Shown here: piece by piece, positions 25,769-37,907 of the stretch | How the letters are laid out: every line of letters starts with the position of its first letter | How positions within the stretch are numbered: the first letter of the stretch is position 1 | Assembly (NCBI RefSeq): GCF_013697085.1 | Contig: NZ_JACEFT010000032.1 | Coordinates: 1 to 45,872, forward strand | Origin: Billgrantia kenyensis | GTDB taxonomy: Bacteria; Pseudomonadota; Gammaproteobacteria; Pseudomonadales; Halomonadaceae | Direction of reading: 5' to 3' | DNA length: 45,872 nt | Translations under genes and position numbers: made by a program | The notes under the pieces: model-generated | The model's input: only the letters and a program-made list of their open reading frames with translations | Databases searched by the model: none | What the model was told of the DNA's origin: nothing

Positions 25769-28213
25769 ATGGCCCTGGCCCACACCTTGCGCAGCCTGCT
25801 CCGCGCGCCCCTGAGGCGCTTCATCAAGGCCTGGGCCGAGACCCGGCTCATCGAGCCCGAACCCAGCGAGCTGGCCATCGATTCCTCACGCCCCACTGTT
25901 TACGTCCTGCCCCACCCGGCGCTCTCCGATGCCCTGCTCCTCGACCTGCTGTGCCAGCGCCACGGATTGCCGCCGGCCAGCGGCGATACCGGTCTGGCCG
26001 ACTTCAAGTTCCCGGCCTGTGTGGCGCTGCCGACGCATGAGCGACGCCTGTGGCGCCGTTTTCGTACCTCCCGAGCGCCCTTCCAGCAGACGCTGGAATA
26101 CCTCGCCGAGCATGAGGACGCCGAGGTTCAGGTAATTCCCGTGAGCGTATTCTGGGGACGCGCACCGGGTAAGCGCTTCGGCTTCTGGCACATGGTGGCA
26201 GCAGACAGCTGGCAGCTGACGGGGCGACTGCGCCGGGCCCTGTCGGTGCTGATCAACGGCAAGAGCGTGGAAGTGCATTTCGGGGCACCGCTGCAGTTGC
26301 GCGACCTGATGGACGAGCGTGGCCCCGCAGTGGCCAACCGCAAGGGCGCTCGGCTGCTGCGCGTCCACTTCCGGCGCATGCGCACGCAGGTGCTCGGCCC
26401 CGACCTCTCCCACCGGCGCACCCTGATCGAAGGCGTGGCAAGAAGCCCCGAGGTGCACCGCGTGATCGAGGAACTGTCGGTCAGCGAAAAGCGCTCACCC
26501 GAGCGGCTTCAGCGCAGAGCCCTGCGTTATGGCCACGAGATCGCTTCGAGCATGAGCTACCCGGTCCTGCGCTTCATGGATGGGCTTCTCAGGCGCCTGT
26601 GGAACCGGCTCTACGACGGCGTGGAGGTTCGCGGTCTCGAGCGGGTCAAGGCACTGGCCGGCGACCACACCCTGGTCTATGTGCCCTGCCACCGCAGTCA
26701 TATCGACTACCTGCTGCTCTCCTACGTACTCTATCGCGACGGACTGATGCCGCCGCACGTCGCCGCTGGCCGCAACCTGAACATGGCGCTGGTCGGCCCA
26801 CTGCTGCGCCGGGGCGGCGCCTTCTTCATGCGCCGCAGCTTTCGCGACAAGCCGCTGTATGGGGCAGTCTTCAACGAGTACCTGCATCGGCTGCTGGCAA
26901 GCGGCCACCCGCTGGAATACTTCATCGAAGGGGGGCGCTCACGCAGCGGCCGCATGCTCTCGCCGCGCCCCGGCATGCTGTCGATGACACTGCGCTCCTT
27001 TCGCCGCAGTGCGGCAGGCAGCAGCCCGCCGAAGCTTGCCCTCATCCCGGTCTATATCGGCTACGAACGCATCATCGAGAATGCCAGTTATCAGCGTGAG
27101 CTGCGCGGCGGCAAGAAGCGCAAGGAATCGCCCTGGGCGCTGCTGCGCGTCCTCGGCCAACTGCGCCAGCCGTTCGGCAAGGTCACGGTCAATGTCGGAG
27201 AGCCGCTACAGCTTGGCCACTTCCTCGACGCCACGACGCCGGGCTGGCGCGATGACACCACCCAGGCAAGGCCGCCCTGGCTCAACCGGACCGTGCCCCA
27301 GCTCGGCGCCGAGCTGACGCGGCGCATCAACGCCGCGGCGGCACTCAATCCGGTCAATCTGGTGGCCCTTGTGCTGCTGGCCACGCCGCACCACGCCATC
27401 GAAGCGAGCCTGATGTCCCGCCAGCTCGCCCTGCTGACCGCCCTGCAGCGCCACTGTCCGGGTGGAAGACAGGTCAGCCTGCCCCACGGCGAGCCCGCCG
27501 CGTGGATCGATCAGGTCATGGCCCTGGGCATGATCGAGCGTCGCCCCCACCCGCTGGGCGACATCATCGTGGCGACAGCCGAGCAGGCCAATCTGCTGGT
27601 GTGGTATCGCAACAATGTCCTGCACCTCTTCGCCCTGGCCGGCCTGACGGCCTTTGCCTTCCGCCATGCGCCGGCCAGGGATCTGGAGAGCCTTCAGGCC
27701 CAGTTAGGGCCACCCTGGCCGATCCTGGCTCGCGAGCTGTTCCTCGACCCACAGGCACTGAGCCAGGGTTTGCCCAGGATGTTGGAGGCCCTCTGCCAGG
27801 AAGGCCTGCTGGAGCGCCGAGCTCAGGGGTGGCAGCGCCCCGCGGCGCTGGAAGCCGGCGAACAGCTGCAGCTGCTGGCGAAATTGATGCAGCCTTCGCT
27901 GGAGCGCGGCTACCTGCTGCTTGCGATTCTGCTCGATCAGCCACCCGGCACGCTGGGGCGCGAGGCGCTGGCCGAGCGCAGCCAACAGGTGACCGAGCGC
28001 CTGGCAATTCTGTCTGGACGCGACGCACCCGAATTCTTCGACCGCACGCTGTTCGCCAGCCTGGTCGATAGCCTTGAAGCCGAAGGCTGGATCTGGGAGC
28101 GAGAAGAGCTGCTGTGGTTCGACGAGCGCCTGCGCAGTGCCGCGCAGCGCACCGGCGAGCTGTATGATCCGGCACTGAGGCACAGGCTGCAGCTCGTCAG
28201 CCACGGCGGATAG
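25769..28213 (+). CDS. plsB: glycerol-3-phosphate 1-O-acyltransferase PlsB
   Basis: PlsB acylates position 1 of glycerol 3-phosphate at the inner membrane, the first step of phospholipid synthesis. The 814-aa length is typical. The acyltransferase motifs are present in order: HRSHID (His308, Asp313), GGAFFMRRSFR, FIEGGRSRSG and the later LIPVYIGYE. The long N- and C-terminal regions are those of the PlsB family, not PlsX/Y. It ends 40 bases before the convergent rsmJ gene, with no clear terminator between. Confidence 0.96.
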   Translation: MALAHTLRSLLRAPLRRFIKAWAETRLIEPEPSELAIDSSRPTVYVLPHPALSDALLLDLLCQRHGLPPASGDTGLADFKFPACVALPTHERRLWRRFRTSRAPFQQTLEYLAEHEDAEVQVIPVSVFWGRAPGKRFGFWHMVAADSWQLTGRLRRALSVLINGKSVEVHFGAPLQLRDLMDERGPAVANRKGARLLRVHFRRMRTQVLGPDLSHRRTLIEGVARSPEVHRVIEELSVSEKRSPERLQRRALRYGHEIASSMSYPVLRFMDGLLRRLWNRLYDGVEVRGLERVKALAGDHTLVYVPCHRSHIDYLLLSYVLYRDGLMPPHVAAGRNLNMALVGPLLRRGGAFFMRRSFRDKPLYGAVFNEYLHRLLASGHPLEYFIEGGRSRSGRMLSPRPGMLSMTLRSFRRSAAGSSPPKLALIPVYIGYERIIENASYQRELRGGKKRKESPWALLRVLGQLRQPFGKVTVNVGEPLQLGHFLDATTPGWRDDTTQARPPWLNRTVPQLGAELTRRINAAAALNPVNLVALVLLATPHHAIEASLMSRQLALLTALQRHCPGGRQVSLPHGEPAAWIDQVMALGMIERRPHPLGDIIVATAEQANLLVWYRNNVLHLFALAGLTAFAFRHAPARDLESLQAQLGPPWPILARELFLDPQALSQGLPRMLEALCQEGLLERRAQGWQRPAALEAGEQLQLLAKLMQPSLERGYLLLAILLDQPPGTLGREALAERSQQVTERLAILSGRDAPEFFDRTLFASLVDSLEAEGWIWEREELLWFDERLRSAAQRTGELYDPALRHRLQLVSHGG

Positions 28214-28253
28214 GGAACAAGGCCTGCGCGAGTGAACGGCTGGACGATGAGTT

Positions 28254-28976
28254 TCAGATTTTCAGGGAGCGGTGGACGTAGAGGTCGTAGCGGCTGGTCT
28301 TGCCTTCGATGACGTGCTGCGGTGCCGGGCCCGCGATGGGCGGTGCCTTGCGCGGGCGCTTCACCACTACGCGGTGGGTGGCCACATCGAGCGCCGCCTC
28401 GAGCAGCCTCGGCGCATCATCATCGTCGCCGGCCAGCTCGCGAAACAGGCGCATCTCCTTCTTCACCAGCGCCGATTTTTCACGGTGCGGGAACATGGGA
28501 TCGAGGTGAACCACCTGAGGCGCTATGCCGCTGGCGGCCACCAGCGCCGCGAGTTCGCGAGTGGCGTCGCCATGAGCCAGGTGCATGCGGGCGACGATCT
28601 CGGCCGTGTCGGCATCGCTGGCGGCACGCACCAGGCCGTCTTCCAGCAGCGCATGAATCTGTGCCACGCGCTCGATGAGCAGCACCTCGGCGCCGAGGCT
28701 GGCCAGCACGAAGGCGTCGCGGCCAAGGCCGGCAGTAGCATCCACCACGCTGGGCGTGACCCCGGCGGCGAGGCCACAGGCACGGGCGATCAGCTGGCCG
28801 CGACCGCCGCCAAAGCGGCGCCGGTGGGCCGCGCGGCCTTCGGCAAAGTCGACCCGCAGCGGCTTGCCGTAGCGGCTCGACTCACCGGCCAGCACCAGGG
28901 CGCCCGCTTCGCGTCGCAGAACCAGCTCGCCGCCCGTATCTTGCACTCCGCCCAATGGGGTTTCACCTCGCCTCAT
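28254..28976 (-). CDS. rsmJ: 16S rRNA (guanine1516-N2)-methyltransferase RsmJ
   Basis: RsmJ methylates G1516 of 16S rRNA using S-adenosylmethionine. The 240-aa protein has the Rossmann motif [18 protein letters not shown], a later [18 protein letters not shown] and the C-terminal [10 protein letters not shown], all typical of the YhiQ family. I place the start at 28976 because its ATG overlaps the tsaB stop as ATGA; an upstream ATG at 28991 would overlap more. It is the second gene of a tsaB-rsmJ pair. Confidence 0.92.
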   Translation of the reverse strand: MRRGETPLGGVQDTGGELVLRREAGALVLAGESSRYGKPLRVDFAEGRAAHRRRFGGGRGQLIARACGLAAGVTPSVVDATAGLGRDAFVLASLGAEVLLIERVAQIHALLEDGLVRAASDADTAEIVARMHLAHGDATRELAALVAASGIAPQVVHLDPMFPHREKSALVKKEMRLFRELAGDDDDAPRLLEAALDVATHRVVVKRPRKAPPIAGPAPQHVIEGKTSRYDLYVHRSLKI

Positions 28977-29674
28977 GCGCCCTTCTGCCATGCCACCTGG
29001 TCGCGCAGGTAGATCGGCTGGCTTTCATGGGCGGCGGGCCGCGCCCCGGCCGCATAGTCCCTGGCGGCGAGCCGTACCAGCTCCTCTGCCGCCGGCTCCG
29101 CTTCGGCGTCGTAGTCGCTGACAGCCGTACGTACTTCGGCCGGCATCAGTTCCCGTAAGGACCAGCCGGAGCCGATGCCGTACCACTCGCCCAGTTCCGC
29201 CGTCGGCAGCTCCAGGCGCTGCGGCGGCATGACCGCTTCTTGCAGCAATGCCTCGGGCGAGCCGTTACGACAATGCCAGGCGGCTACGTAGATCTCACCC
29301 ATGCGAGCATCCATTGCCGTGACCACCCGCTCGACGTCGTGGCGCCGATGCGCTGCCAGGGCCAGCGCCTCGAGGGTAGAGACTCCCAGCAGCGGGCGAT
29401 CCAGGCCGTAGGCCAGCCCCTGGGCCGCACCGGCGGCAATGCGCAGTCCGGTGAAGGAGCCCGGGCCGCGTCCGTAGGCCACGGCGTCGAGCTGAGCCGG
29501 GGTCAGCCCCGCCTCGGCCAATACCTCGTCCACCATCGGCAGCAGCCGGCGAGTATGCTCGCGGGGCGTCAGGGCGAAACGGGAAACGAGCTGCTCCTCA
29601 GCGCCCTCGCGCTGTAGCAGAAGGGCGGCAGAGCAAGCGCTGGAAGAGGCATCGAGAGCCAGCAGGATCGGCAT
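28973..29674 (-). CDS. tsaB: tRNA t6A37 synthesis protein TsaB
   Basis: TsaB is the inactive ASKHA partner of TsaD in making threonylcarbamoyl-adenosine at tRNA position 37. The 233-aa protein has [15 protein letters not shown] at the N-terminus and [16 protein letters not shown] near residue 70, the family signature. It overlaps rsmJ by four bases. A perfect -10 box lies about 33 bases upstream. The later trmO acts on the same modified base. Confidence 0.94.
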   Translation of the reverse strand: MPILLALDASSSACSAALLLQREGAEEQLVSRFALTPREHTRRLLPMVDEVLAEAGLTPAQLDAVAYGRGPGSFTGLRIAAGAAQGLAYGLDRPLLGVSTLEALALAAHRRHDVERVVTAMDARMGEIYVAAWHCRNGSPEALLQEAVMPPQRLELPTAELGEWYGIGSGWSLRELMPAEVRTAVSDYDAEAEPAAEELVRLAARDYAAGARPAAHESQPIYLRDQVAWQKGA

Positions 29675-29706
29675 GGGCAGAATCGCGTCCAGGAATGGAA
29701 CGGTCC

Positions 29707-29712
29707 ATTATA
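29707..29712 (-). promoter_or_regulatory. candidate -10 box of tsaB
   Basis: On the minus strand TATAAT (29712-29707) lies in otherwise GC-rich DNA. Transcription would start near 29700, about 26 bases before the tsaB ATG. No good -35 is seen at 17 bases. Confidence 0.45.
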
Positions 29713-29797
29713 CGCCGCCGCGGGGCGCGGGACGATGGCACGCAACGAGGTTGGCCCGCCGCAAGGCAGGCCAGGAGGGAAGCAGCGAAGTAAAGGC

Positions 29798-30454
<657 letters not shown>

Positions 30455-30641
30455 CTAGCTGCTCCTTGAGAGAGTGGAAATTCTTGTGGGTAAGTGGAAT
30501 GTCATGAACGATAACCGCGGCGACGACACCACACAACCGCAGGCTATCGGGCAAGCCCCGTCTGAGCCCCAAAGCCGCTGAATTATCAGCCAATTATGGG
30601 CGGGTTGCACTTTGGTATTCCCACCCGAAAGTGGGACCCAA

Positions 30642-30675
30642 ACACCGACGGCGCCTCACAGGGCGCCGTCGGTGT
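30642..30675 (-). terminator. terminator of the aceE-aceF operon
   Basis: ACACCGACGGCGCC (30642-30655) pairs with GGCGCCGTCGGTGT (30662-30675), a perfect 14-bp stem with a six-base loop. On the minus strand it is followed by TTTGGG. A second smaller hairpin (TCCCAC/GTGGGA) lies at 30619-30636, towards adk. Confidence 0.75.
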
Positions 30676-30690
30676 CATCTCAGATCACGG

Positions 30691-32694
30691 TCACAGCAGC
30701 ATGCGGCGGATGTCGCTCAGCGCCGCCGCCAGGAAGGCGGTGAAACGCGCGGCATCGGCACCGTTCACGGCACGGTGATCGTAGGAGAGCGACAGCGGCA
30801 TCATCAGACGCGGCTCGAAGTCGGCGCCGTTCCACACCGGCTTCATCTGCGCCTTGGAGACGCCGAGGATGGCAACTTCCGGGGCGTTGACGATCGGCGT
30901 GAAGGCGGTACCGCCAATCGAGCCCAGGCTGGAGATGGTGAAGCAGCCACCGGTCATCTCCTCGCGCTTGAGCTTTTTCGACTGCGCCTTGCCGGCTAGC
31001 TCCACACTCTCCTTGGCCAGCTCGATCAGCGACTTCTTGTCGGCATCGCGGATCACCGGCACCATCAGGCCATCGGGCGTGTCGACCGCGATACCGACGT
31101 GGACGTAGTTCTTCCACACCATCGTCTCGCCGTCGCTCTTCAGGCTGACGTTGAACTGCGGGTACTTGCGCAGGGCGAAGGCACACGCCTTGATCAGGAA
31201 CGGCAGCGGCGTGAGCTTGGCGCCCTGAGCCTCGGCTTCGGCCTTCATCGACTTGCGGAAGGCCTCGAGTTCGGTAATGTCCGCCTCGTCGAACTGGGTG
31301 ACGTGGGGCACGTTGAGCCAGCTGCGGTGCAGGTTGGTGGCACCCATCTTGAGCAGGCGCCCCATCGGCTTCTCTTCCACTTCGCCGAACTGGCTGAAGT
31401 CCTGATCCGGCACCGGCGGAATGCCGGCACCACCGGTGGCGGCCGGTGCGGCCGCCCCGGGAGCCTTGGCCTGAGCGGCCATGGCCTGCTTGACGTAGGC
31501 GTGCACGTCCTCCTTCAGCACCCGATCCTTGGGGCCGCTCGGCTTCACCAGTCCCAGGTCGACGCCGAGTTCGCGGGCCAGCATGCGTACCGCCGGGCCG
31601 GCATGCACCAGCTTGCCATCGCGCGGCTTGTGGGCCGCCATCTGCGCTTCCGGGCTCGGCGTACCGGCCGGGGTCGAAGCCGGCTTGTCGGCCTTGGCCG
31701 ATGACGGCGCCGCGGCTTTCTGCTCGGCCTTCTTGGCGGCCGGCTTGCTACCGGCCACCTCGATATAGCCGATCAGATCGCCCTCGGAGACGCTGTCCCC
31801 TTCCTTGACGGTGAGCTCGATCAGCTTGCCCTTGTAGGGGCTCGGCACATCCATGGAGGCCTTGTCCGACTCCAGGGTGATCAGCGGGTCTTCCTCGCTC
31901 ACCTCGTCACCGGCGCTGACCGCGATCTCGATGATCGGCACATCGCTGGCGCCGGAGAGATCCGGAACACGAATCTCGCGGCGTTCGGGTTCGCCGCTCA
32001 CGGCCTCTTCCTCGGCCGGCGCTTCGGCCTGCTCGGCGGGCTCCGCGGTGGTCTCAACGGCGTCGGGCTCGGCCTCTCCCGAGTCATCGCCGCCTTCATC
32101 GGCAATCTCCATGGTGCCGATCACGTCGCCTTCGGAGACAGTGTCGCCCTCCTTGACAGTGAGGCTGACCAGCTTGCCGCCGTAGGGACTCGGCACATCC
32201 ATCGAGGCCTTGTCCGACTCGAGGGTGATCAAGGTGTCCTCTTCCGCCACCTCGTCACCTTCGGCGACCGCCACTTCGATGATTTCGACGCTCTCGGAGC
32301 CACCCAGGTCGGGCACCTTGATCTCCACGGTGCGCTTGCCGCCGCTGCTGGCCTTCTTCGCCGCCGGCTTCTCCGCCGTGGCTTGAGATGCCTGCTCGCG
32401 CTTGGGTTCGGCTGGCTCGGCCTTCTCTTCACTACCGGCGTCGTCGCTGCCGCCGCCCTCCATCTCGAGCTCGACGATGTCGTCGCCCTCGGAGACGGTG
32501 TCGCCCTCCTTCACCAGTACGCGAACGACCTTGCCGCCCTTGGGCGACGGCACGTCCATGCTGGCCTTGTCGGACTCCAGCGTGATCAGGGTGTCTTCGG
32601 GCTCGATGACATCCCCTTCGGATACGGCAATTTCGATGATCTCGACGTCTTCGCTGCCGCCGATATCCGGAACTTTTATGATTTCGCTACTCAA
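30691..32694 (-). CDS. aceF: pyruvate dehydrogenase E2, dihydrolipoamide acetyltransferase
   Basis: E2 passes the acetyl group from E1 to CoA as the core of the pyruvate dehydrogenase complex. The 667-aa protein has three lipoyl domains, each with SDKASMDVPSP (lipoyl lysines 43, 162 and 278), joined by Ala/Glu/Pro-rich linkers. A peripheral-subunit-binding domain (about 362-400) and a catalytic domain (about 440-667) with SYDHRAVNGADAARF follow. The order is as in E. coli AceF. It follows aceE by 59 bases. No lpd (E3) gene is in the window. Confidence 0.97.
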   Translation of the reverse strand: MSSEIIKVPDIGGSEDVEIIEIAVSEGDVIEPEDTLITLESDKASMDVPSPKGGKVVRVLVKEGDTVSEGDDIVELEMEGGGSDDAGSEEKAEPAEPKREQASQATAEKPAAKKASSGGKRTVEIKVPDLGGSESVEIIEVAVAEGDEVAEEDTLITLESDKASMDVPSPYGGKLVSLTVKEGDTVSEGDVIGTMEIADEGGDDSGEAEPDAVETTAEPAEQAEAPAEEEAVSGEPERREIRVPDLSGASDVPIIEIAVSAGDEVSEEDPLITLESDKASMDVPSPYKGKLIELTVKEGDSVSEGDLIGYIEVAGSKPAAKKAEQKAAAPSSAKADKPASTPAGTPSPEAQMAAHKPRDGKLVHAGPAVRMLARELGVDLGLVKPSGPKDRVLKEDVHAYVKQAMAAQAKAPGAAAPAATGGAGIPPVPDQDFSQFGEVEEKPMGRLLKMGATNLHRSWLNVPHVTQFDEADITELEAFRKSMKAEAEAQGAKLTPLPFLIKACAFALRKYPQFNVSLKSDGETMVWKNYVHVGIAVDTPDGLMVPVIRDADKKSLIELAKESVELAGKAQSKKLKREEMTGGCFTISSLGSIGGTAFTPIVNAPEVAILGVSKAQMKPVWNGADFEPRLMMPLSLSYDHRAVNGADAARFTAFLAAALSDIRRMLL
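31837..32600 (-). repeat. three diverged direct repeats encoding lipoyl domains of aceF
   Basis: Segments around 32540-32600, 32185-32245 and 31837-31897, about 350 bases apart, are closely similar in DNA because each encodes the lipoyl-lysine motif. They could recombine in frame to lose or gain a domain. Confidence 0.7.
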
Positions 32695-32753
32695 GGTCGC
32701 GCTCCTTCCAAATCGTGCCTGGAACAGGCGGGCCGTGCCCGCCTTGCCACCGG

Positions 32754-35426
32754 TCAGCTCGTCAGCGGGTTGGGCTTGTTCGGATCAATGCCGTACTTCT
32801 TGATCGCCTCGGCGACGACCTTGCGATCCAGCTCGCCGCGGTCGGCCAACGCCTTGAGTGCGGCTACGGTCACGAAGTTGCGATCGACCTCGAAGAAGTG
32901 GCGCAGCTTCTCGCGAGTGTCGGAGCGGCCGTAGCCGTCGGTGCCGAGCACGTGGTAGTCCATCGGCACCCAGGCACGCACCTGGTCAGCGAACAGGCGC
33001 ATGTAGTCGGTCGAGGCGATGACCGGTCCCTTGCGACCCTCGAGGCAGCGCGTGACGTGCGGCTTGACCGGCTCGTCAGCGGCGTTGAGGAACGCCTCAC
33101 GCTCGAGCAGCAGGGCCTCGCGACGCAGCTCGTTGAAGCTGGTCACGCTCCATATCTCGGAGCCCACGCCCCACTCTTCGGCCAGCATGCGCGCCGCCGC
33201 TTCCACCTCGCGCAGGATGGTGCCGGAGCCAAGCAGCTGCACGTGGCCCTTGTCGCCCTTGTGCTCGCGCAGCAGGTACATGCCCTTGATGATGTCGTCG
33301 ACCGGAACGTCATCGATTTCGGGGTGCTCGTAGTTCTCGTTCATCACCGTCAGGTAGTAGAAGCAGTTCTCCTTGTCGGCGAACATGCGCTTCAGGCCAT
33401 CCTGCACGATCACCGCCACCTCATGACCATAGGTGGGGTCGTAGCTGCGACAGTTGGGGATGGTCGCCGCTTGCAGATGGCTGTGCCCGTCCTGGTGCTG
33501 GAGACCTTCGCCATTGAGCGTGGTACGCCCGGCGGTACCGCCCACCAGGAAGCCGCGCGCCTGCAGGTCGCCGGCGGCCCAGGCCAGGTCGCCGATGCGC
33601 TGGAAGCCGAACATCGAGTAGTAGATGTAGAACGGCAGCAGCGGCAGGTTGTGGTTGCTGTAGGAAGTGGCAGCGGCGATCCACGCCGACATCGCCCCGG
33701 CTTCGGTGATGCCCTCCTCAAGGATCTGGCCCTTCTTGTCCTCGCGGTAGAACATGATCTGGCCCTTGTCGACGGGCTCGTACTTCTGGCCTTCGGAGGT
33801 GTAGATGCCGAGCTGGCGGAACATCCCCTCCATGCCGAAGGTACGCGCCTCGTCGGGCACGATCGGCACCACCTGCTGGCCGATCTTCTTGTCCTTCACC
33901 AGGCCGTTGAGGATCCTCACGAAGGACATGGTGGTGGAGACCTCACGCCCCTTCGAACCGGCCAGCTGGGTGGCGAAGGTCTTGTCCTCGAGCGACGGGA
34001 TCGTCAGCGCCTCGAAGTCGTTGCGACGCTGGGGCAAGTAGCCACCCAGACGCTCGCGCTGCAGGTGCATGTACCTGAGCTCGGGCGAATCGTCTTCCGG
34101 CTTGTAGTACGGCACCTCCTTGAGCTGCTCGTCGGTCAGCGGAATACCGAAGCGGTCGCGGAATTTCTTCAGCGCCTCGTACTCCATGGTCTTGACCTGG
34201 TGGGCTTCCATGGAAGCCTCGCCCTCGCCGCTGCCCATGCCGTAGCCCTTGACGGTATGCGCCAGGATCACGGTGGGACGGCCATTGGCGTTGTTCACCG
34301 CCTCGTGGTAGGCCGCGTAGACCTTGAACGGGTCGTGACCGCCGCGGTTGAGGCGCCAGATGTCCTCATCGGACATGTCCTTGACCATCTCCGCGGTTTC
34401 CGGGTACTTGCCGAAGAAGTGCTCGCGGGTGTAGCCGCCGTCGATGGCCTTGTAGTTCTGGTACTCGCCGTCGACCGCCTCGTCCATGCGCTTCTGCAGG
34501 ATGCCCTTCTTGTCCTTCTCGAACAGCGGATCCCACAGCCGGCCCCAGACCACCTTGAGCACGTTCCAGCCGGCACCGCGGAAGACGCCCTCGAGCTCGT
34601 CCATGATGCGGCCGTTGCCGCGCACCGGACCGTCGAGGCGCTGCAGGTTGCAGTTAATGACGAAGATCAGGTTGTCGAGCTTCTCGCGGCTGGCCAGGTG
34701 GATGGCGCCGAGAGATTCCGGCTCGTCGCACTCGCCGTCGCCCATGAAGCACCAGATCTTGCGATCCTGCATGTCACGCAGCTCGCGGGAGTCGAGGTAC
34801 TTCATCACGTGGGCTTGGTAGATCGCCTGGATCGGCCCCAGCCCCATGGAGACGGTGGGGAACTGCCAGAAGTCCGGCATCAGCCACGGGTGCGGATAGG
34901 AGGAGAGACCGTCGCCATCGACTTCCTGGCGATACTTGTCCATCTGCGCCTCGGTGAGACGCCCCTCCAGGTAGGCACGGGCATAGACGCCCGGCGCCAC
35001 GTGGCCCTGGATGTAGACCAGGTCGCCTTCGAAGTCGCCGCTAGGTGCACGGAAGAAGTGGTTGAAACCCACGTCGTAGAGCGTGGCCGCCGACATGAAG
35101 CTGGCAATATGTCCACCCAGCCCCGGGTTGGCGCGGTTGTTGCGAATGACCTGGGCGATGGCGTTGTAGCGAATCAGCGAGCGGATGCGCCGCTCCATGA
35201 AGAGGTCACCCGGCATCGGGGCTTCGCGATGGACCGGAATGGTGTTGCGATGCGGCGTCGTCACCGAGAAGGGTGCCTGCATGCCGTCTCGGCGCAGCCG
35301 GTTGGCCAGGCTCGACAGCAGGAACCGGGCGCGTTCCTCGCCCTCACGATCCAGGACCGATTCCAGGGAATCCAACCATTCCGTGGTTTCGACCGGATCG
35401 AAATCTTCTCTTGCCTCCAGACTCAT
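32754..35426 (-). CDS. aceE: pyruvate dehydrogenase E1, homodimeric type
   Basis: E1 decarboxylates pyruvate with thiamine diphosphate and acetylates E2. The 890-aa length matches homodimeric AceE of gammaproteobacteria. The thiamine motif GDGECDEPES followed by NLIFVINCNLQRLDG is seen, with KGYGMGSGEGEASMEAHQ further on. The ATG at 35426 has GGAGAG six bases upstream; a TTG at 35447 is less likely. It is the first gene of the aceE-aceF operon, with a 319-base upstream region. Confidence 0.97.
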   Translation of the reverse strand: MSLEAREDFDPVETTEWLDSLESVLDREGEERARFLLSSLANRLRRDGMQAPFSVTTPHRNTIPVHREAPMPGDLFMERRIRSLIRYNAIAQVIRNNRANPGLGGHIASFMSAATLYDVGFNHFFRAPSGDFEGDLVYIQGHVAPGVYARAYLEGRLTEAQMDKYRQEVDGDGLSSYPHPWLMPDFWQFPTVSMGLGPIQAIYQAHVMKYLDSRELRDMQDRKIWCFMGDGECDEPESLGAIHLASREKLDNLIFVINCNLQRLDGPVRGNGRIMDELEGVFRGAGWNVLKVVWGRLWDPLFEKDKKGILQKRMDEAVDGEYQNYKAIDGGYTREHFFGKYPETAEMVKDMSDEDIWRLNRGGHDPFKVYAAYHEAVNNANGRPTVILAHTVKGYGMGSGEGEASMEAHQVKTMEYEALKKFRDRFGIPLTDEQLKEVPYYKPEDDSPELRYMHLQRERLGGYLPQRRNDFEALTIPSLEDKTFATQLAGSKGREVSTTMSFVRILNGLVKDKKIGQQVVPIVPDEARTFGMEGMFRQLGIYTSEGQKYEPVDKGQIMFYREDKKGQILEEGITEAGAMSAWIAAATSYSNHNLPLLPFYIYYSMFGFQRIGDLAWAAGDLQARGFLVGGTAGRTTLNGEGLQHQDGHSHLQAATIPNCRSYDPTYGHEVAVIVQDGLKRMFADKENCFYYLTVMNENYEHPEIDDVPVDDIIKGMYLLREHKGDKGHVQLLGSGTILREVEAAARMLAEEWGVGSEIWSVTSFNELRREALLLEREAFLNAADEPVKPHVTRCLEGRKGPVIASTDYMRLFADQVRAWVPMDYHVLGTDGYGRSDTREKLRHFFEVDRNFVTVAALKALADRGELDRKVVAEAIKKYGIDPNKPNPLTS

Positions 35427-35745
35427 AGACGTCTCTCCGAGTGACAATGTGATGTCAGGTGACCCAAGCGGATGGGCGCTGGGGTGTGTCGCACTACTTA
35501 CTGACGATCAGGGGAATGTCAGGCCGCGACGCGGCTGTTGTAGTCATTTTACACAAGCACATACAACGAATGGCGTAGAACATACCCTAAAGTGGTTCCC
35601 CTGCCAATCGGAACGGAATGGAATTTTTTTCCATATTCCGAATATTGCATTGCAACACAATCTCTTACGAAACTTTCTCTGCCCGAGGCGTAAATACCAA
35701 GGCTTGTAATAAAACTACCGTATGATTGCCCCTCAGGCTCCTTGA
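35427..35745 (-). promoter_or_regulatory. 319-base upstream region of aceE
   Basis: No gene is seen. The region is AT-rich from about 35540 to 35740 and probably holds the aceEF promoter. An imperfect dyad, CGGAAT-GGAA...TTCC-ATATTCCG, spans 35614-35640 and could be an operator. A GCCGCG/CGCGGC hairpin lies at 35523-35535 near the start of the leader. I found no match to the E. coli PdhR half-site pair and no sure -35/-10 pair. Confidence 0.45.
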
Positions 35746-36324
35746 TCACCCCCCGGAAAGGTTGCCCAACGCCTTGAGACGCTGGCGAAAGTAAGCCCAG
35801 TCGAAGGCCGGCCCCGGATCGCTCTTGCGCAACGGCGCCACTCTGGCATGACTGGTGATACGGCCCGGCCCGAAGGCCGGGTAACTCGCCATCAGCGTCC
35901 GGATCGACATGGCAAGTGCCATGTACTGACTGTCACGATAGGCATGGATCTCGTCCCCTTCCAGTTCGATACCCACGGTGAAATCGTTGAGCGCACGCCT
36001 TGGGCGTCCCTGGTCGATCCAGCAGGAACGTCCGGCGTGCCAGGCGCGACGGCCGAAGGGAACGAACTGCACGCATTCCCCATCGCGGCGAATCAGCAGG
36101 TGGGCGGAAACCTTGAGATCGGCGATACCACCGAAATAAGGGTGTGCTGCAGGATCCAGTGTATTTGTGAATAGACGCTCGATATGCTCGCCGCCGAACT
36201 CCCCGGGCGGCAGGCTGATGGAGTGCAGCACCACGGCCGAGACTTCCCCTTCGGGCCGCATATCCTGATTGGGCGAGGGCATGCGCCGGGCGCCCTCTAG
36301 CCAGCCTTCCTCGATTCTCATCAA
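35746..36324 (-). CDS. ampD: 1,6-anhydro-N-acetylmuramyl-L-alanine amidase AmpD
   Basis: AmpD is a cytoplasmic zinc amidase of cell-wall recycling; it removes peptide from anhydro-muropeptides and so keeps AmpR-type regulators quiet. The 192-aa protein has zinc ligands His34 (VVLHSISLPPG), His159 and Asp169 (SHARVAPLRKSDPGPAFDW), with Glu120 and Lys167 as catalytic residues. It is divergent from nadC, as in many gammaproteobacteria. Confidence 0.95.
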   Translation of the reverse strand: MMRIEEGWLEGARRMPSPNQDMRPEGEVSAVVLHSISLPPGEFGGEHIERLFTNTLDPAAHPYFGGIADLKVSAHLLIRRDGECVQFVPFGRRAWHAGRSCWIDQGRPRRALNDFTVGIELEGDEIHAYRDSQYMALAMSIRTLMASYPAFGPGRITSHARVAPLRKSDPGPAFDWAYFRQRLKALGNLSGG

Positions 36325-36330
36325 GCTCCC

Positions 36331-36360
36331 CTGACGTGGCGGACATGGATTCCCTATAAT
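36331..36360 (+). promoter_or_regulatory. predicted sigma-70 promoter of nadC
   Basis: CTGACG (36331-36336) and a perfect TATAAT (36355-36360) are 18 bases apart. Transcription would start near 36367, about 32 bases before the nadC ATG. Confidence 0.6.
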
Positions 36361-36362
36361 GA

Positions 36363-37789
<1,427 letters not shown>

Positions 37790-37907
37790 CTACTCATGTC
37801 TCACATGGCTGTCACGGCAAGCAGAGTACACAAGCTCGCCGCTGGGGCCAATGGTAGGCATAATCCCGCTCATGACCAACCCACCTCTCTCCATGGAAAG
37901 CTACTCG

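Noticed and set aside
30455..30690. Riboswitch in the leader of adk or at the end of aceF
   Set aside because: Only simple hairpins are visible, the larger one fitting a terminator for aceEF. No known aptamer core was recognised.
32715..35444. A 909-codon open frame on the plus strand opposite aceE
   Set aside because: It is antisense to a full-length, motif-complete aceE. Its translation is His/Gly/Val-rich without domains. Long antisense frames are expected in high-GC coding DNA.
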